In this document: positions 9,340 through 18,649 of the stretch, piece after piece
Position numbering within the stretch: position 1 is the first letter of the stretch
Layout of the letters: each line of letters opens with the position of its first letter
Virus record (IMG/VR): IMGVR_UViG_3300037833_000032
Span: 1 to 59,671 of that record
Source: a virus
Strand: one strand, 5' to 3'
DNA: 59,671 nt
Notes under the pieces: generated by a model
Databases searched by the model: none
What the model was told of the DNA's origin: nothing
The model's input: only the letters and a program-made list of their open reading frames with translations
Made by a program: the position numbers and the translations under genes

Positions 9340-10212
9340 ATGAGAGAAGCACAGTTAATGATTGCTACCGGGCAAATGGGAGTGGGTAAGAGTTTTGTAA
9401 CTAACCAACTCCTATCTGCTTATGAGAAGTCAGGTAGAAAAATTGTAATTTTTGATCCAAACAATGAGGATATATACTACCGGTATAAAATGCTTCATTT
9501 TGATATTTTAGAAGTAGAAAGGGCAAAAATAGAAGAGAGAAAAAAGCATACGCGAATTATTACAAAATCTGAAAAGAACATTCAGGGATTGCCTAATTCA
9601 TGTGTTGTTCGCATACCTCCTTTTACTATTTATGGGGATAAGATGAATACTTCGCAAATGAAGCTCACCATGTGTGTACTCCTGGAGAACTTCAGAGGTG
9701 GCTTAGTTTTCTTAGAAGATGTAAATAAATACATATCCAACTTTGAGAGAGAAGGAATAAAAGGAGCTTTTAAGGCAATCCGGCACCAGAGCCAGGATAT
9801 TATAATGCACATGCAATCCCTTTCACCGCTTCGTCCTATACATTTTGAAGCGGCAAGTGTAATCCGGATGCATTATGATGGATTTGATGTGGCAAAAATC
9901 AAAGACAGACTTGGTAATAACTATGTCTTACTAAAAATTGCCCAACTAATTTGTGAAAATGAGTTTTTAAATGGCAATACCAGGTTTTTCTGCTATATCC
10001 ATTTAAAGAAAAGGCAAATCAAAGGTATATCATCGGTACAATTCAACAAAGCATGTTTTCACTTCCTGACTTCACATCGGGCAGAGTTCCGAGATTTAGC
10101 TTTTAATATTGCTCACAAAGCTGGACGTAATTCCCCACTTCACCAGGACAATGAAAAAGCAATGAGGGAATGGATAAGCAAAAACTCATTCATGTTTGGA
10201 CTAAATCTTTAA
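9340..10212 (+). CDS. FtsK/HerA-type genome packaging ATPase of tailless virus
   Basis: A 290-residue P-loop ATPase: Walker A GQMGVGKS (11-18), Walker B GLVFLED (121-127) and a downstream RHQSQDIIMHMQS block (148-160) that fits the sensor/arginine region of the FtsK-HerA family, which includes PRD1 P9-like packaging ATPases and Zot. The short length fits packaging ATPases that pump DNA into a membrane-lined capsid. In the element it precedes the capsid gene once the cargo is removed, as in double-jelly-roll viruses. Its last 23 bp overlap a convergent cargo gene. A 243-bp internal stretch is nearly identical to a broken copy at 18650-19191. A Zot role in a filamentous phage is the main alternative and is judged less likely from context. 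Confidence 0.75.
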   Translation: MREAQLMIATGQMGVGKSFVTNQLLSAYEKSGRKIVIFDPNNEDIYYRYKMLHFDILEVERAKIEERKKHTRIITKSEKNIQGLPNSCVVRIPPFTIYGDKMNTSQMKLTMCVLLENFRGGLVFLEDVNKYISNFEREGIKGAFKAIRHQSQDIIMHMQSLSPLRPIHFEAASVIRMHYDGFDVAKIKDRLGNNYVLLKIAQLICENEFLNGNTRFFCYIHLKKRQIKGISSVQFNKACFHFLTSHRAEFRDLAFNIAHKAGRNSPLHQDNEKAMREWISKNSFMFGLNL

Positions 10213-10807
10213 ATAAAATTGCTTTGCGATACATTGCAATTAGCTTGTCACCTTTTATCGGAGATAATCTCGAAGGCGAAGAAACTATTTCAATTTTTAT
10301 ATTGCGATTTTTGAATGTCAATATTGTTTGTGTAGGTAGCTTTTCTTTTGGAATTTTGAATGTATAATTGTTCAATTCACAATAATGATGGAACCAAAAT
10401 AAAACGCCGCTACTCGTGATAATTATTTTTTCTATTTTAAGATTGTCGTCTAATATTTTGAAAATATCAGTGTATTCAATAGGAAATAGATTTTGGTCTT
10501 TTGAACTTCCTCTTTGCCGCAAAATTCTATATCCAATATCAGCTATACCTAAATTTAAATTAGATAAAACTTCTTTTCTTATTTTTATAGGGTCTTCGCT
10601 TTTGTAATCGTCTAAGTTTTTATCATTCACTTTAAAAATTAACTTCCAAAATTCATTGTTTGGATTTGGGTAGAAAAAATCATAAGCCTTTCGATTATTT
10701 TTTGCAGTTGGAAAAGTTCCTAAAATAAGTTTATTAGCATTTACTGGAATGAATGGTTCCCACAGATGACATTCTTCTTTATATTCATTTAGAGTTTTGT
10801 AGGCCAT
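10190..10807 (-). CDS. Uracil-DNA-glycosylase superfamily protein
   Basis: A 205-residue protein with the UDG-superfamily layout: motif 1 LILGTFPT (27-34), YPNPNNEFW (46-54), and a C-terminal SSPSRLSP (176-183) in place of the usual HPSP/SPS loop. It resembles mismatch or deoxyinosine glycosylase-like members. Such enzymes remove damaged or unusual bases; in a defence context they may attack modified phage DNA. It reads left and overlaps the 3' end of the packaging ATPase by 23 bp. A 258-bp gap containing an attC-like palindrome separates it from the helicase-PIN gene, so it may be an independent cassette. Confidence 0.65.
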   Translation of the reverse strand: MAYKTLNEYKEECHLWEPFIPVNANKLILGTFPTAKNNRKAYDFFYPNPNNEFWKLIFKVNDKNLDDYKSEDPIKIRKEVLSNLNLGIADIGYRILRQRGSSKDQNLFPIEYTDIFKILDDNLKIEKIIITSSGVLFWFHHYCELNNYTFKIPKEKLPTQTILTFKNRNIKIEIVSSPSRLSPIKGDKLIAMYRKAILFKDLVQT

Positions 10808-10863
10808 TTCTATTAGTTAGTATGTAAGTGAGAAATATGAACTGCTATAAAGCGGCTGCATCA

Positions 10864-10992
10864 AACATTTTGGCGCTTAGTTCAATAGCGGACTTAAATA
10901 CATAAAACTGTCAACCTGCATAAATGTCCAATAGTAGCACTGCACTTGACTTAACCTTGTCACCCGCTATTGAACCAAGCGCCTGTTAGCGG
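10864..10992. repeat. Large imperfect palindrome, attC-like, between two cargo genes
   Basis: Arms at 10872-10891 and 10964-10983 are 20 bp with one mismatch (GGCGCTTAGTTCAATAGCGG against its complement) around a 72-bp loop. They are followed by TGTTAGCGG at 10984-10992. The size, the long paired arms and the GTTAGCG end resemble integron attC recombination sites. Read on the minus strand, it lies just downstream of the helicase-PIN gene, the expected place for a cassette attC. It could also be a folded repeat of another kind. Confidence 0.45.
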
Positions 10993-11064
10993 TTCGTCCT
11001 ACTTTTCTGCTGTATAATTGTCTATCCATTTTCGATGTCCTTGTGTGTTGGCTTAGTGGCATTT

Positions 11065-13428
11065 TTATTTCGTTTGTTTCAAAAAATCTCTCAGGGTTAT
11101 TGTTGTTATGTTCAATCCTTTGGCTTTTATCTGTAAGCCATTGTCAGACGTTAGCATAATAGGATTTTCGGTTGTGAATTTTAATGCAACTGATAGTATA
11201 AAGTTGTCAGGCGATTTTTTATTGAAATCATTTGGCAACAATGACAAGTCGGCTGTTTCCATTTTTATATCTCGCTTTCCCAAATTTTCATTGATATGTT
11301 TCAATGCTTTTTGAACATTTTTCTTTTGTTCATCTGTCAATGAAATTTTCAAGTAGTCCAATTCGTCAATAACTTTTGCAGATAGAATTATTTGATACTT
11401 CTTGTCAACTTTTGAAATTATTTCGGGATAATCAACAAAGACGTTTGTGTCAATAATGTAGAAGTTCTGCTTATCCTTTTTTATTTCTTTTTTAGGTTTT
11501 TCAAACTTTGAAAGGTCTATTTTGCCAAGTACTTTTAAGCCACCTTTATTGGGTGATGTTACTGCATTGTGGCTGTCGTTTGTTTCTGTTTCAATTTCTT
11601 CTTTCAGAATTACAGTAGATGTGCTTTTACTTTTAAGTTCAACATTTTTACTTTCTATAAATTTATATTCTGATGAATAATAAAACGAAAATTCTTCATT
11701 CAGTTTTTGTAGATAGCTTTTAACTTCACTATTTAATTGCGGATATGAAGTAATAATGTTTTTATCCGAGATAATAATCGTATGTCTTTTTGAACGACTT
11801 GTAGCAACATTAAATAACCGTTTTTCTAAAGAGTAATTATATCCCGAATTTGGTATTACAAAAATGGTTATATCTGTTGTAAGCCCTTGAATTCTTGCAA
11901 CTGTTTCAATGAGCAGATTTTTATGATTACCAACAGTTTGGTAAATACTTTTTTGCAATGCCTTTACTGTTTCAACGTAGTTGCTTAAAACAGATATGTG
12001 TAAGGTTTCATTGATATTAAACAAATGAGCAACTAATAATTTGGCAATTTCTAACGCATTTCCAGGTTTTTTATTGCCAACTTCCAAATCAGTTTTTATG
12101 AGAGTTGAACCGCCTTGTGGGTTAAAATATTTACTTACTTCATGAGGCAATTCAGAAAATGTTAATCGAATATCTTTTTTTGCCTTTGATTTTAAACTGC
12201 TGTTATAAAATAAACCAGTATAGTCAGCTCCTCTGTTTGGTAGTCGGTAAGTTTCTGTTAATTGATAAATAGGTATTGAAGCTGTATCTGAAAGTGCTTT
12301 CAACCCATCTACTAAAAAATCATAGATTTTTTTGCTTACCTTATCCACGTTAATTGAAACAACTGGCGGTAGCTGTTTGGTATCGCCAATCCAAATATTT
12401 TTCTTGCCTAAAAGTTTAGCCACCCCAAACATTGCAAGCAATGCCTGACTTGCTTCATCTACTATTACATAATCAAAAGGGGGATTATCTTTAATATTAG
12501 TTGCTTCGCTGCTTGCTATGAAAAACGTTGATAGTACCAAATTTCCAGGAAATGGACTAATTTCTTTTGTTTGTTGTAAATTGGGTATTTCTTTGGCTTC
12601 GTCTGTAGAGAGTTTCGTTTTGAAAACACGATTATCTTTAAGCAAATTGATTAATGCTGATTTCTCTACGACTTCAATTAATGCTCTGTTTGTTAATGCT
12701 GTTACCAAAACAGATTTTCCCTGCTCGCATAATTTTTTACAAATTTCAGCTATTTGATAAGTCTTTCCCGTTCCTGGTGGACCAATAAGAATTAACTGGT
12801 CGCTTAGCTCCAATTGGTTCAGTATAAAATTGGGAATATCACTTTTGCCATCAAGTAATGCTGGTTGCCAATATGAGTTTTGAAAATTTTGGTCTAAAAT
12901 TAGATTTACGTTTTCAGAAAAGTTGTTCTTAACTATTTTTTGAAGATTAGCAATATATTCGTAAGGTGGTTTGTTTGGACCCAAAAGCAAAATAATTTTT
13001 TCAGCTATAGATATATTTACTGAAAAATCTAAATCAACACCACGAAAACCTGCTAAACAATAATCCTTCTCAATATTACCGTCCTTGTCTTTTGAGGGTC
13101 CTTGCCATACACAAACAGTTTCAGTAAAATTTGACTTTTCTTTTACCAAATCTCCGTAAGTCTTATTTCCCCAATTTCGGTAATCTCTTAACTCTTTTGG
13201 AACTGTGAAACAATATAAATATTCTCTTTTTCGTGGTAAACCTCGTTTAGTAGAAAATTTCAATATCATTTCTCCATCTTGAAACTTTAAGAATTGTGCA
13301 ACGAAAAGTTCTTCTCTTTCTTGTAGCAAAAAAGTAGCTGAAGTATTTAATTTTTGATTAAATGATTTTGTTTGTGCTTGAAGCTCTTCTTCAAGAAAAT
13401 TGCTATGTTCTTCCCGTGTGTATCTCAT
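11065..13428 (-). CDS. SF1 (UPF1/DNA2-like) helicase fused to a PIN nuclease domain
   Basis: A 787-residue protein. An N-terminal OB-like region (about 40-145) precedes a superfamily 1 helicase: motif I GPPGTGKT (216-223), motif II VDEASQ (323-328), motif III GDTKQLPP (348-355), motif IV ETYR (392-395), and the final motifs ARIQGLTTD (about 511) and NVATSRSKRH (about 540). Residues about 655-787 form a PIN ribonuclease domain with all four acidic ligands visible: D660, E689, D741 and D762. It would be predicted to unwind nucleic acid and cut RNA or single-stranded DNA. Its start lies 2 bp from the stop of the upstream 1663-residue GHKL gene, so the two form a tight operon and probably one system. 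Confidence 0.85.
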   Translation of the reverse strand: MRYTREEHSNFLEEELQAQTKSFNQKLNTSATFLLQEREELFVAQFLKFQDGEMILKFSTKRGLPRKREYLYCFTVPKELRDYRNWGNKTYGDLVKEKSNFTETVCVWQGPSKDKDGNIEKDYCLAGFRGVDLDFSVNISIAEKIILLLGPNKPPYEYIANLQKIVKNNFSENVNLILDQNFQNSYWQPALLDGKSDIPNFILNQLELSDQLILIGPPGTGKTYQIAEICKKLCEQGKSVLVTALTNRALIEVVEKSALINLLKDNRVFKTKLSTDEAKEIPNLQQTKEISPFPGNLVLSTFFIASSEATNIKDNPPFDYVIVDEASQALLAMFGVAKLLGKKNIWIGDTKQLPPVVSINVDKVSKKIYDFLVDGLKALSDTASIPIYQLTETYRLPNRGADYTGLFYNSSLKSKAKKDIRLTFSELPHEVSKYFNPQGGSTLIKTDLEVGNKKPGNALEIAKLLVAHLFNINETLHISVLSNYVETVKALQKSIYQTVGNHKNLLIETVARIQGLTTDITIFVIPNSGYNYSLEKRLFNVATSRSKRHTIIISDKNIITSYPQLNSEVKSYLQKLNEEFSFYYSSEYKFIESKNVELKSKSTSTVILKEEIETETNDSHNAVTSPNKGGLKVLGKIDLSKFEKPKKEIKKDKQNFYIIDTNVFVDYPEIISKVDKKYQIILSAKVIDELDYLKISLTDEQKKNVQKALKHINENLGKRDIKMETADLSLLPNDFNKKSPDNFILSVALKFTTENPIMLTSDNGLQIKAKGLNITTITLRDFLKQTK

Positions 13429-13430
13429 TT

Positions 13431-16400
13431 TTATAATAAATCTTCATCATCACTGCTTAAATCTTCTTCAGTTTTTCTCTCATCAAAACGGTAATCATTT
13501 AAATCATTAGCTACGCTATAATCGCTTGGTTTTACACTGTTGAAATTAAAATGAACATTACCAAAATAGTGTAGTAATTCAGCAAATTTTTCCAATCTAT
13601 CTTCTTTGTCAAGGTTTTCAGTACTAAAACTGATAGTAAGTTTATCTTGCTTTCTTAGTAAGTCATAGAGCTTTAAGCAACCTAATTTTCTGTTACCAAA
13701 ATGCACCCAAAACATTGAATTAGGTTTCATTAGTTGCAACCATTCATTTGCTCCGATTTTGAACGGTTCATCTTTATATTTATAACTTTTTACAACAAGC
13801 GGATATTCCACACCCTCCTTTATTACTCCATTAATAGTTGAATATTCTTCTATTCCTCTTGTGAATTCAAACCCTTCTTCTTCTAACTTTTCTTTGACAA
13901 TTTCCTTTGCTTCTCTATTAGCTTCTTTTTGGTCGTTTTTAGAAATGTCAGAACTAAATTCTGCACCTATAGTTGCAGAATTCTTTTTTTTCAATTGTTC
14001 TTCAAGGCTGATGATACGATTTTCAAGTTCAGTATTTCGCTCTTGTAATGACTGAATTATATTATTGTCAAGTTGATAAAGTTTGATTAACTCGTCTGCA
14101 TTGATGAACTTTGCTAATTGATTGCGAATGTCGTGCAATACGCTTTGGCAAAAATAGATAAAGCCTTCTCTTTCAATACTTGTGCCTTCTTCAAATGTGT
14201 CAATTTTATTTTCAAGGAACATGACTTTGTAGGGCAGTTTTTCACCCTTGTATAATGCAACCTTATACTTTAGATTAGTTTTCCATTGTTTATACGCACT
14301 ATCTTCCCACTCAACGCTGTTATTTTTTAAGATTACAATGTCTAAGGTCGAGGTCGTTTGTACTTTATTCAAACCCAAAATACTCGTTTTCCACTGATTA
14401 GGGAGAAAATCCAATGCAATAAGTTTAAAACCCTTGCTTTGCAATACCGAAAATATTTTTTGCGAATACTCTTTTTGTGGTACATCAATGTAATACTTGG
14501 TTGCGTTGCTTACTTCCAAACTATAAAACGTTTCGCTTTCCGAAATTTGCGAAATATAAAGTAAAGGAATTTCCTGCGTGTAGTTAATTCGGGTGTAGAT
14601 TTGCTTTAAGGCATCAAGTTTTGCATTATCAGAAGCCTTAAAAGTGCTATTTTGCAACCACTTTAAAGTATAGACAAGTAAGATTGAATTTTGCGGTATT
14701 GCAAATACTTTTCCTTGAAAATCTATAATCTGCCCTGTTTGGAAAATTTTACGAATAGCACAAATATTGCTATTTTCCGTATATACACCCAAAGCACTAA
14801 GAAAATTTAACTTTTCTTGCTTTTCAGAACTTTCAAGCCAAGCCAAAACCCAAGTAGGTAGTTGCTCATTTTTTAAGGCAAGCTCAGAAGGATAAATTTT
14901 GTCTTGCAAACCTACATTAACATAAGTTGCGAGGTCAGTGAATTTTTGCTTGTAGGCAAATTGTAGTATATCATTACTTGATAATGCCGAAAGGGATTGA
15001 CTTGTAAAATAGTTTTTTCCTACTTGTCTTGAGTGATAAAGCAAGAATGCAAATTGTTCAATATTTTGCAATGTTGGAAACTTCGTTAGTAACTCCGCAT
15101 ATATCTCATCTTTCCTTTTGTTTCTTATGGAGAAAACTTTTTCGGATAACTCACTTTTTGCAAAATCTGTAAATTGATTAATTATTTTGGTAATTATATC
15201 ACTAACTCCCTTATAATCAGTCAATACAGAAGATAAAGAAAGCGTAATACTTTCAAAATCTATATCATCTTTTACGGCTATGTCCTTAATCCTAAGTTTT
15301 CCGTTTATCAGAATTTTAGGAGCAAACAGTGTTTGGAAGTTACTTTCGTAACAGTCAATAGCTAGTTTTAGGCAACGATGCTCAAATGAATTTCTGTCAT
15401 AAGTCTTGCCTTCCTGTAATGAGAAATTTTTAAGTTTTTCTAAATAAGCAAGTTGAACTTCTTTGTCACTTTCACGCACTATTGGCAATAAGTTTTCAGA
15501 AAAATCTAAGATTTGCAGAACTTTTAAATACAAACCTTTGTCCTGCAAAATTTCTAAATCTCTAAAGTCATTTGCCTTAAACTCTCTTGGCAAAAATTTA
15601 AAATTTGGGTGATTTGATAAAAGTTCGTTTATCTCTTGATGGTTTGAATAGTATTGGAAAACACTGTGAGAGTGCTTAACCAACAGGAAATTATCATTTT
15701 GCTTTTGAATGTAGGCAACAGAAAATAGTTTTTCATTGTTTTGTTTGGCAAATTCTAAAATAGCCAATGTTTCACCATAAGAAAGGGTATGATTAGCACT
15801 TATAAAACTGCTAATTCCCTCATTTCTGCTTATTTTAAATGGTGAATTGTCATCAGTTAGAAAGCTGAAAATTTGTTTGTTGGGTGTTGGCTTACCCGTA
15901 ATTTTAAAAACAGCATTATGTAAATCTTCAAGATTACGACTGTTTAGATTTGTATTAAAAAATACTTGTTCGGGTTTCTTAAAACCTTCATTTGTGTAAA
16001 TACAAGCCAATCTTTCTAACTTTGGATTTTCAGTGTTTTGCTTGTAATAGTCTGTCACTTGGGTGTAAAATTCTTTTATATTGATGTTTAACCCTATTAG
16101 GAAATCCCAATTTTTGTAGATAATAGAGTGATAGATTTCATTTTCTTTTATAAGATATTTGTCTAATTCAGGCACATATTCTGTTTTGTGAATTTTATAT
16201 GATGACAACCAATTTGGCACTTGTAAATCACCTTTTAACAGAGTTCGCAAAGGGCGTATGTTTCCTTGCATGTCTTTAAAAAGTTCTAAGTCTTTTAATT
16301 TTTCAGGACCAACTCTATCAAAGTCGGCAATAGTAAAAAACAGATTATGTTTTTGCGATGCATTTAGGTTGTTTTGCTTGCACTTTTCTGCTATTGCCTT

Positions 16401-18422
16401 AAAAAGATTTTCTTCACTGATTTTTGGAAGTATAAGTTTTACTAAATTTGGATATTGGAAAATTTCTGTGTTTTTCTTTTTATAAGAAATATTCAAATCG
16501 GAAACAATAAGCCCAAGATAACGAAGTTCACGTTTAACTACTGCTGTTTTGTCATAAATCAAAACAACGTTAGTATTGGCAAAAATTTCATTCAAAGAAT
16601 AGTAATTACCATCTGAAAACTTAAATAATTTGATTTGAGAAATAGTGTTAAAACCCGATGCACTGACTTTGTCTATCTCTGATAATAAGGTTAAATATGG
16701 TCTTGGTTTCCATTCTATTTCTTGTGAATGATTATTATTCTTTAATTTATATTCTTCTGAAAGAATTTGGGCTGTTTCAAATTCTATTTTTTGCACCCAA
16801 GCATTTATTTTGTCAATCTGCTCTCTCTTTATAGCATATTGAAACAAATCAATAATGTCCCATTTGTCAAGATATAGTTTTTCTGAATCGCGTGCTTCAT
16901 CTATTAGGGTTTTATCAAATTTTTCGTTTTGCCAAGCAAACCACTCAATTTCAGGGCAACCAAAATCGGATGGCTGTATGGGTAATAAAGTAGACTTGAT
17001 TTTTACATTGGCGGGGTTATCGGAATATCCCTTTTGGGTTGGGATATTTTGATGCAAATACTCATTAAGGTACTTAAAAAAGTATTTGCTTATATGCGGC
17101 TTGCTTTTAGGTTCATTGGAGAGCAATAAATTTGCATATAAAGACAAGAACAGTCCCCTGTTTTCTTCTTTTTGTTTGTCAATATACTGGGTGATTTCGT
17201 GGGCAATTATCGGCAAAAGATTTTCGTTGATTTGGGAATTTGCTTGAAGTTTACGCCTATCGTTGTTCATATCAAAGGCGTTACAGTGAAGCAAAAAGTT
17301 TAAGCCATTCTTTTCTTCGTCCATTGAAAAGAATGTGTATAGATTCGGAACTAATCCACCCCTTAAATTTTCTGCTTTTTGGTAATTTTTATAAAAAGCA
17401 AAAGTGAATTTTATACTGCGTTTTTTGTTTTTAGGATTTACTTTTTCAAACTCTAAGCTGTTTATTTTATATTCTTCTGAAAAACAATCAACCTTTTGCT
17501 CCTGTATTTCTTCTCCGTTTATATAAATTTTTTTCAGCCTATTTAAAAACTTAAAAGAGTAAGAAAGCCCACTCTTGATTTTTTCAATACCATCATCAAG
17601 AAATTTACTTTTCCCTTCACCTAATTTTAGAAAGAAAATTGACCCGTTTTGAAGTTGTCGTCTTCCTTCACCTTCTATATTAGTATCTTCAAGAACTTTC
17701 TCTAAAAAAGCTCTCATTTCCAAAAGTTCATTTTCGTCAAACTTTGTTTCCCTAGTTTCATAATCACCTAATCTAATAGGTTCTTTATAGTTTGACGGAA
17801 AACAGGTATATAGTATTTTTACAAGCCAAGGATTTTCTTTATCTCTTTCATAATCATAATTTTCTTTACCTTTCCCTAATCCAGAAATGCCAATTGGCTC
17901 ACCATTTATGAACCTCTCAAATTGGGAAGGTTTATTCCAACTGAAAACAATCGGCCCCGCATAATTATTTATAATTGCATCACGCCCATCATCTATGCCG
18001 ACTAATCTATGTAAAATTTTAAAACCTATACCAAAAGTACCTATGTCTTCACCTTCTTTAAAATTACCTGCTACATTGATGATTGCAGACATATCATTGT
18101 CGGAAAAATAGTTACCGTTATTTATACAGAGTAAATATTTTTCGTTGTAACTCACACTAAAAAAAGTGGATTTGCAGTCGTCTGCATTTTGTATTAGTTC
18201 GTATATGGCTTGGTCGTCTGCGGCTACATTTAATGCAATAGTCCCTAAAAGTTTGCCCAAATCTTCTCTATTCCCGTAGATAAGTTTTGCAAATCCTGTT
18301 TCTGTCCTTTTTTTATCGGGGTGCAAAGAGCCAATAAAATTTAAGTCAAGCCTATTTGTCTCTCTCGCTATTTCTTCTTTAAAGAATTTACGAAACATAA
18401 ATGCGTTTCTAGTATATAGCAT
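13431..18422 (-). CDS. Giant sacsin-like GHKL ATPase with DUF3883-like C-terminus
   Basis: A 1663-residue protein. The N-terminus is a Hsp90/sacsin-type GHKL ATPase: N box ELIQNADD (75-82), a NNGNYFSDND loop (101-110) and the lid motif GTFGIGFK (128-135). The long middle region has no named domain. A coiled coil lies at about 1420-1470 (ERNTELENRIISLEEQLKKK). Residues about 1500-1610 resemble DUF3883, an endonuclease-like domain common in bacterial conflict systems (EEGFEFTRG, GVEYPLVVKSYKYKDEPF). Sacsin-like ATPases with such tails are recurrent in defence islands. It is the first gene of a two-gene operon with the helicase-PIN protein. An alternative Met nine codons in (MFRKFF) is possible. 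Confidence 0.75.
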   Translation of the reverse strand: MLYTRNAFMFRKFFKEEIARETNRLDLNFIGSLHPDKKRTETGFAKLIYGNREDLGKLLGTIALNVAADDQAIYELIQNADDCKSTFFSVSYNEKYLLCINNGNYFSDNDMSAIINVAGNFKEGEDIGTFGIGFKILHRLVGIDDGRDAIINNYAGPIVFSWNKPSQFERFINGEPIGISGLGKGKENYDYERDKENPWLVKILYTCFPSNYKEPIRLGDYETRETKFDENELLEMRAFLEKVLEDTNIEGEGRRQLQNGSIFFLKLGEGKSKFLDDGIEKIKSGLSYSFKFLNRLKKIYINGEEIQEQKVDCFSEEYKINSLEFEKVNPKNKKRSIKFTFAFYKNYQKAENLRGGLVPNLYTFFSMDEEKNGLNFLLHCNAFDMNNDRRKLQANSQINENLLPIIAHEITQYIDKQKEENRGLFLSLYANLLLSNEPKSKPHISKYFFKYLNEYLHQNIPTQKGYSDNPANVKIKSTLLPIQPSDFGCPEIEWFAWQNEKFDKTLIDEARDSEKLYLDKWDIIDLFQYAIKREQIDKINAWVQKIEFETAQILSEEYKLKNNNHSQEIEWKPRPYLTLLSEIDKVSASGFNTISQIKLFKFSDGNYYSLNEIFANTNVVLIYDKTAVVKRELRYLGLIVSDLNISYKKKNTEIFQYPNLVKLILPKISEENLFKAIAEKCKQNNLNASQKHNLFFTIADFDRVGPEKLKDLELFKDMQGNIRPLRTLLKGDLQVPNWLSSYKIHKTEYVPELDKYLIKENEIYHSIIYKNWDFLIGLNINIKEFYTQVTDYYKQNTENPKLERLACIYTNEGFKKPEQVFFNTNLNSRNLEDLHNAVFKITGKPTPNKQIFSFLTDDNSPFKISRNEGISSFISANHTLSYGETLAILEFAKQNNEKLFSVAYIQKQNDNFLLVKHSHSVFQYYSNHQEINELLSNHPNFKFLPREFKANDFRDLEILQDKGLYLKVLQILDFSENLLPIVRESDKEVQLAYLEKLKNFSLQEGKTYDRNSFEHRCLKLAIDCYESNFQTLFAPKILINGKLRIKDIAVKDDIDFESITLSLSSVLTDYKGVSDIITKIINQFTDFAKSELSEKVFSIRNKRKDEIYAELLTKFPTLQNIEQFAFLLYHSRQVGKNYFTSQSLSALSSNDILQFAYKQKFTDLATYVNVGLQDKIYPSELALKNEQLPTWVLAWLESSEKQEKLNFLSALGVYTENSNICAIRKIFQTGQIIDFQGKVFAIPQNSILLVYTLKWLQNSTFKASDNAKLDALKQIYTRINYTQEIPLLYISQISESETFYSLEVSNATKYYIDVPQKEYSQKIFSVLQSKGFKLIALDFLPNQWKTSILGLNKVQTTSTLDIVILKNNSVEWEDSAYKQWKTNLKYKVALYKGEKLPYKVMFLENKIDTFEEGTSIEREGFIYFCQSVLHDIRNQLAKFINADELIKLYQLDNNIIQSLQERNTELENRIISLEEQLKKKNSATIGAEFSSDISKNDQKEANREAKEIVKEKLEEEGFEFTRGIEEYSTINGVIKEGVEYPLVVKSYKYKDEPFKIGANEWLQLMKPNSMFWVHFGNRKLGCLKLYDLLRKQDKLTISFSTENLDKEDRLEKFAELLHYFGNVHFNFNSVKPSDYSVANDLNDYRFDERKTEEDLSSDDEDLL

Positions 18423-18649
18423 TCTAATGGTTACTTTTTATAATAAAATGTGATAATGTTCAGGTGATTGTGCGTTTGAGGCAGAAGCAAATGTGGAGCA
18501 ACTGTGTGTTGGCTTGTCCGTTCATTTTTTTTCTAACTATTTATTGTTCGCACTATGGTTTTTAGGGTGATCGCTAACTCTTTAATATACACATGTTTTG
18601 TGCGTTTGACCAAATATATAAATATTACTAACTCTGGCAAGGTAAGAAA
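18423..18649. promoter_or_regulatory. Upstream region of the GHKL-helicase operon with 12-bp direct repeats
   Basis: A noncoding gap of 227 bp. TTGTGCGTTTGA occurs twice, at 18468-18479 and 18598-18609, 130 bp apart. CGCTAAC at 18572-18578 matches in reverse the GTTAGCG end of the palindrome at the other side of this operon. The gap should carry the leftward promoter. The broken ATPase copy starts abruptly at 18650. Confidence 0.4.

Noticed and set aside
9340-10212. ATPase as Zot/gene I of a filamentous phage, with the 50-residue membrane protein as coat
   Set aside because: The element has a 12-kb structural block with a capsid-like protein, fibres and many anchored proteins, no secretin and no gene III-like protein; filamentous phages are smaller and simpler.
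13861-17052. Several rightward open frames opposite the GHKL gene
   Set aside because: They are frame shadows of a long continuous leftward gene with clear GHKL motifs.
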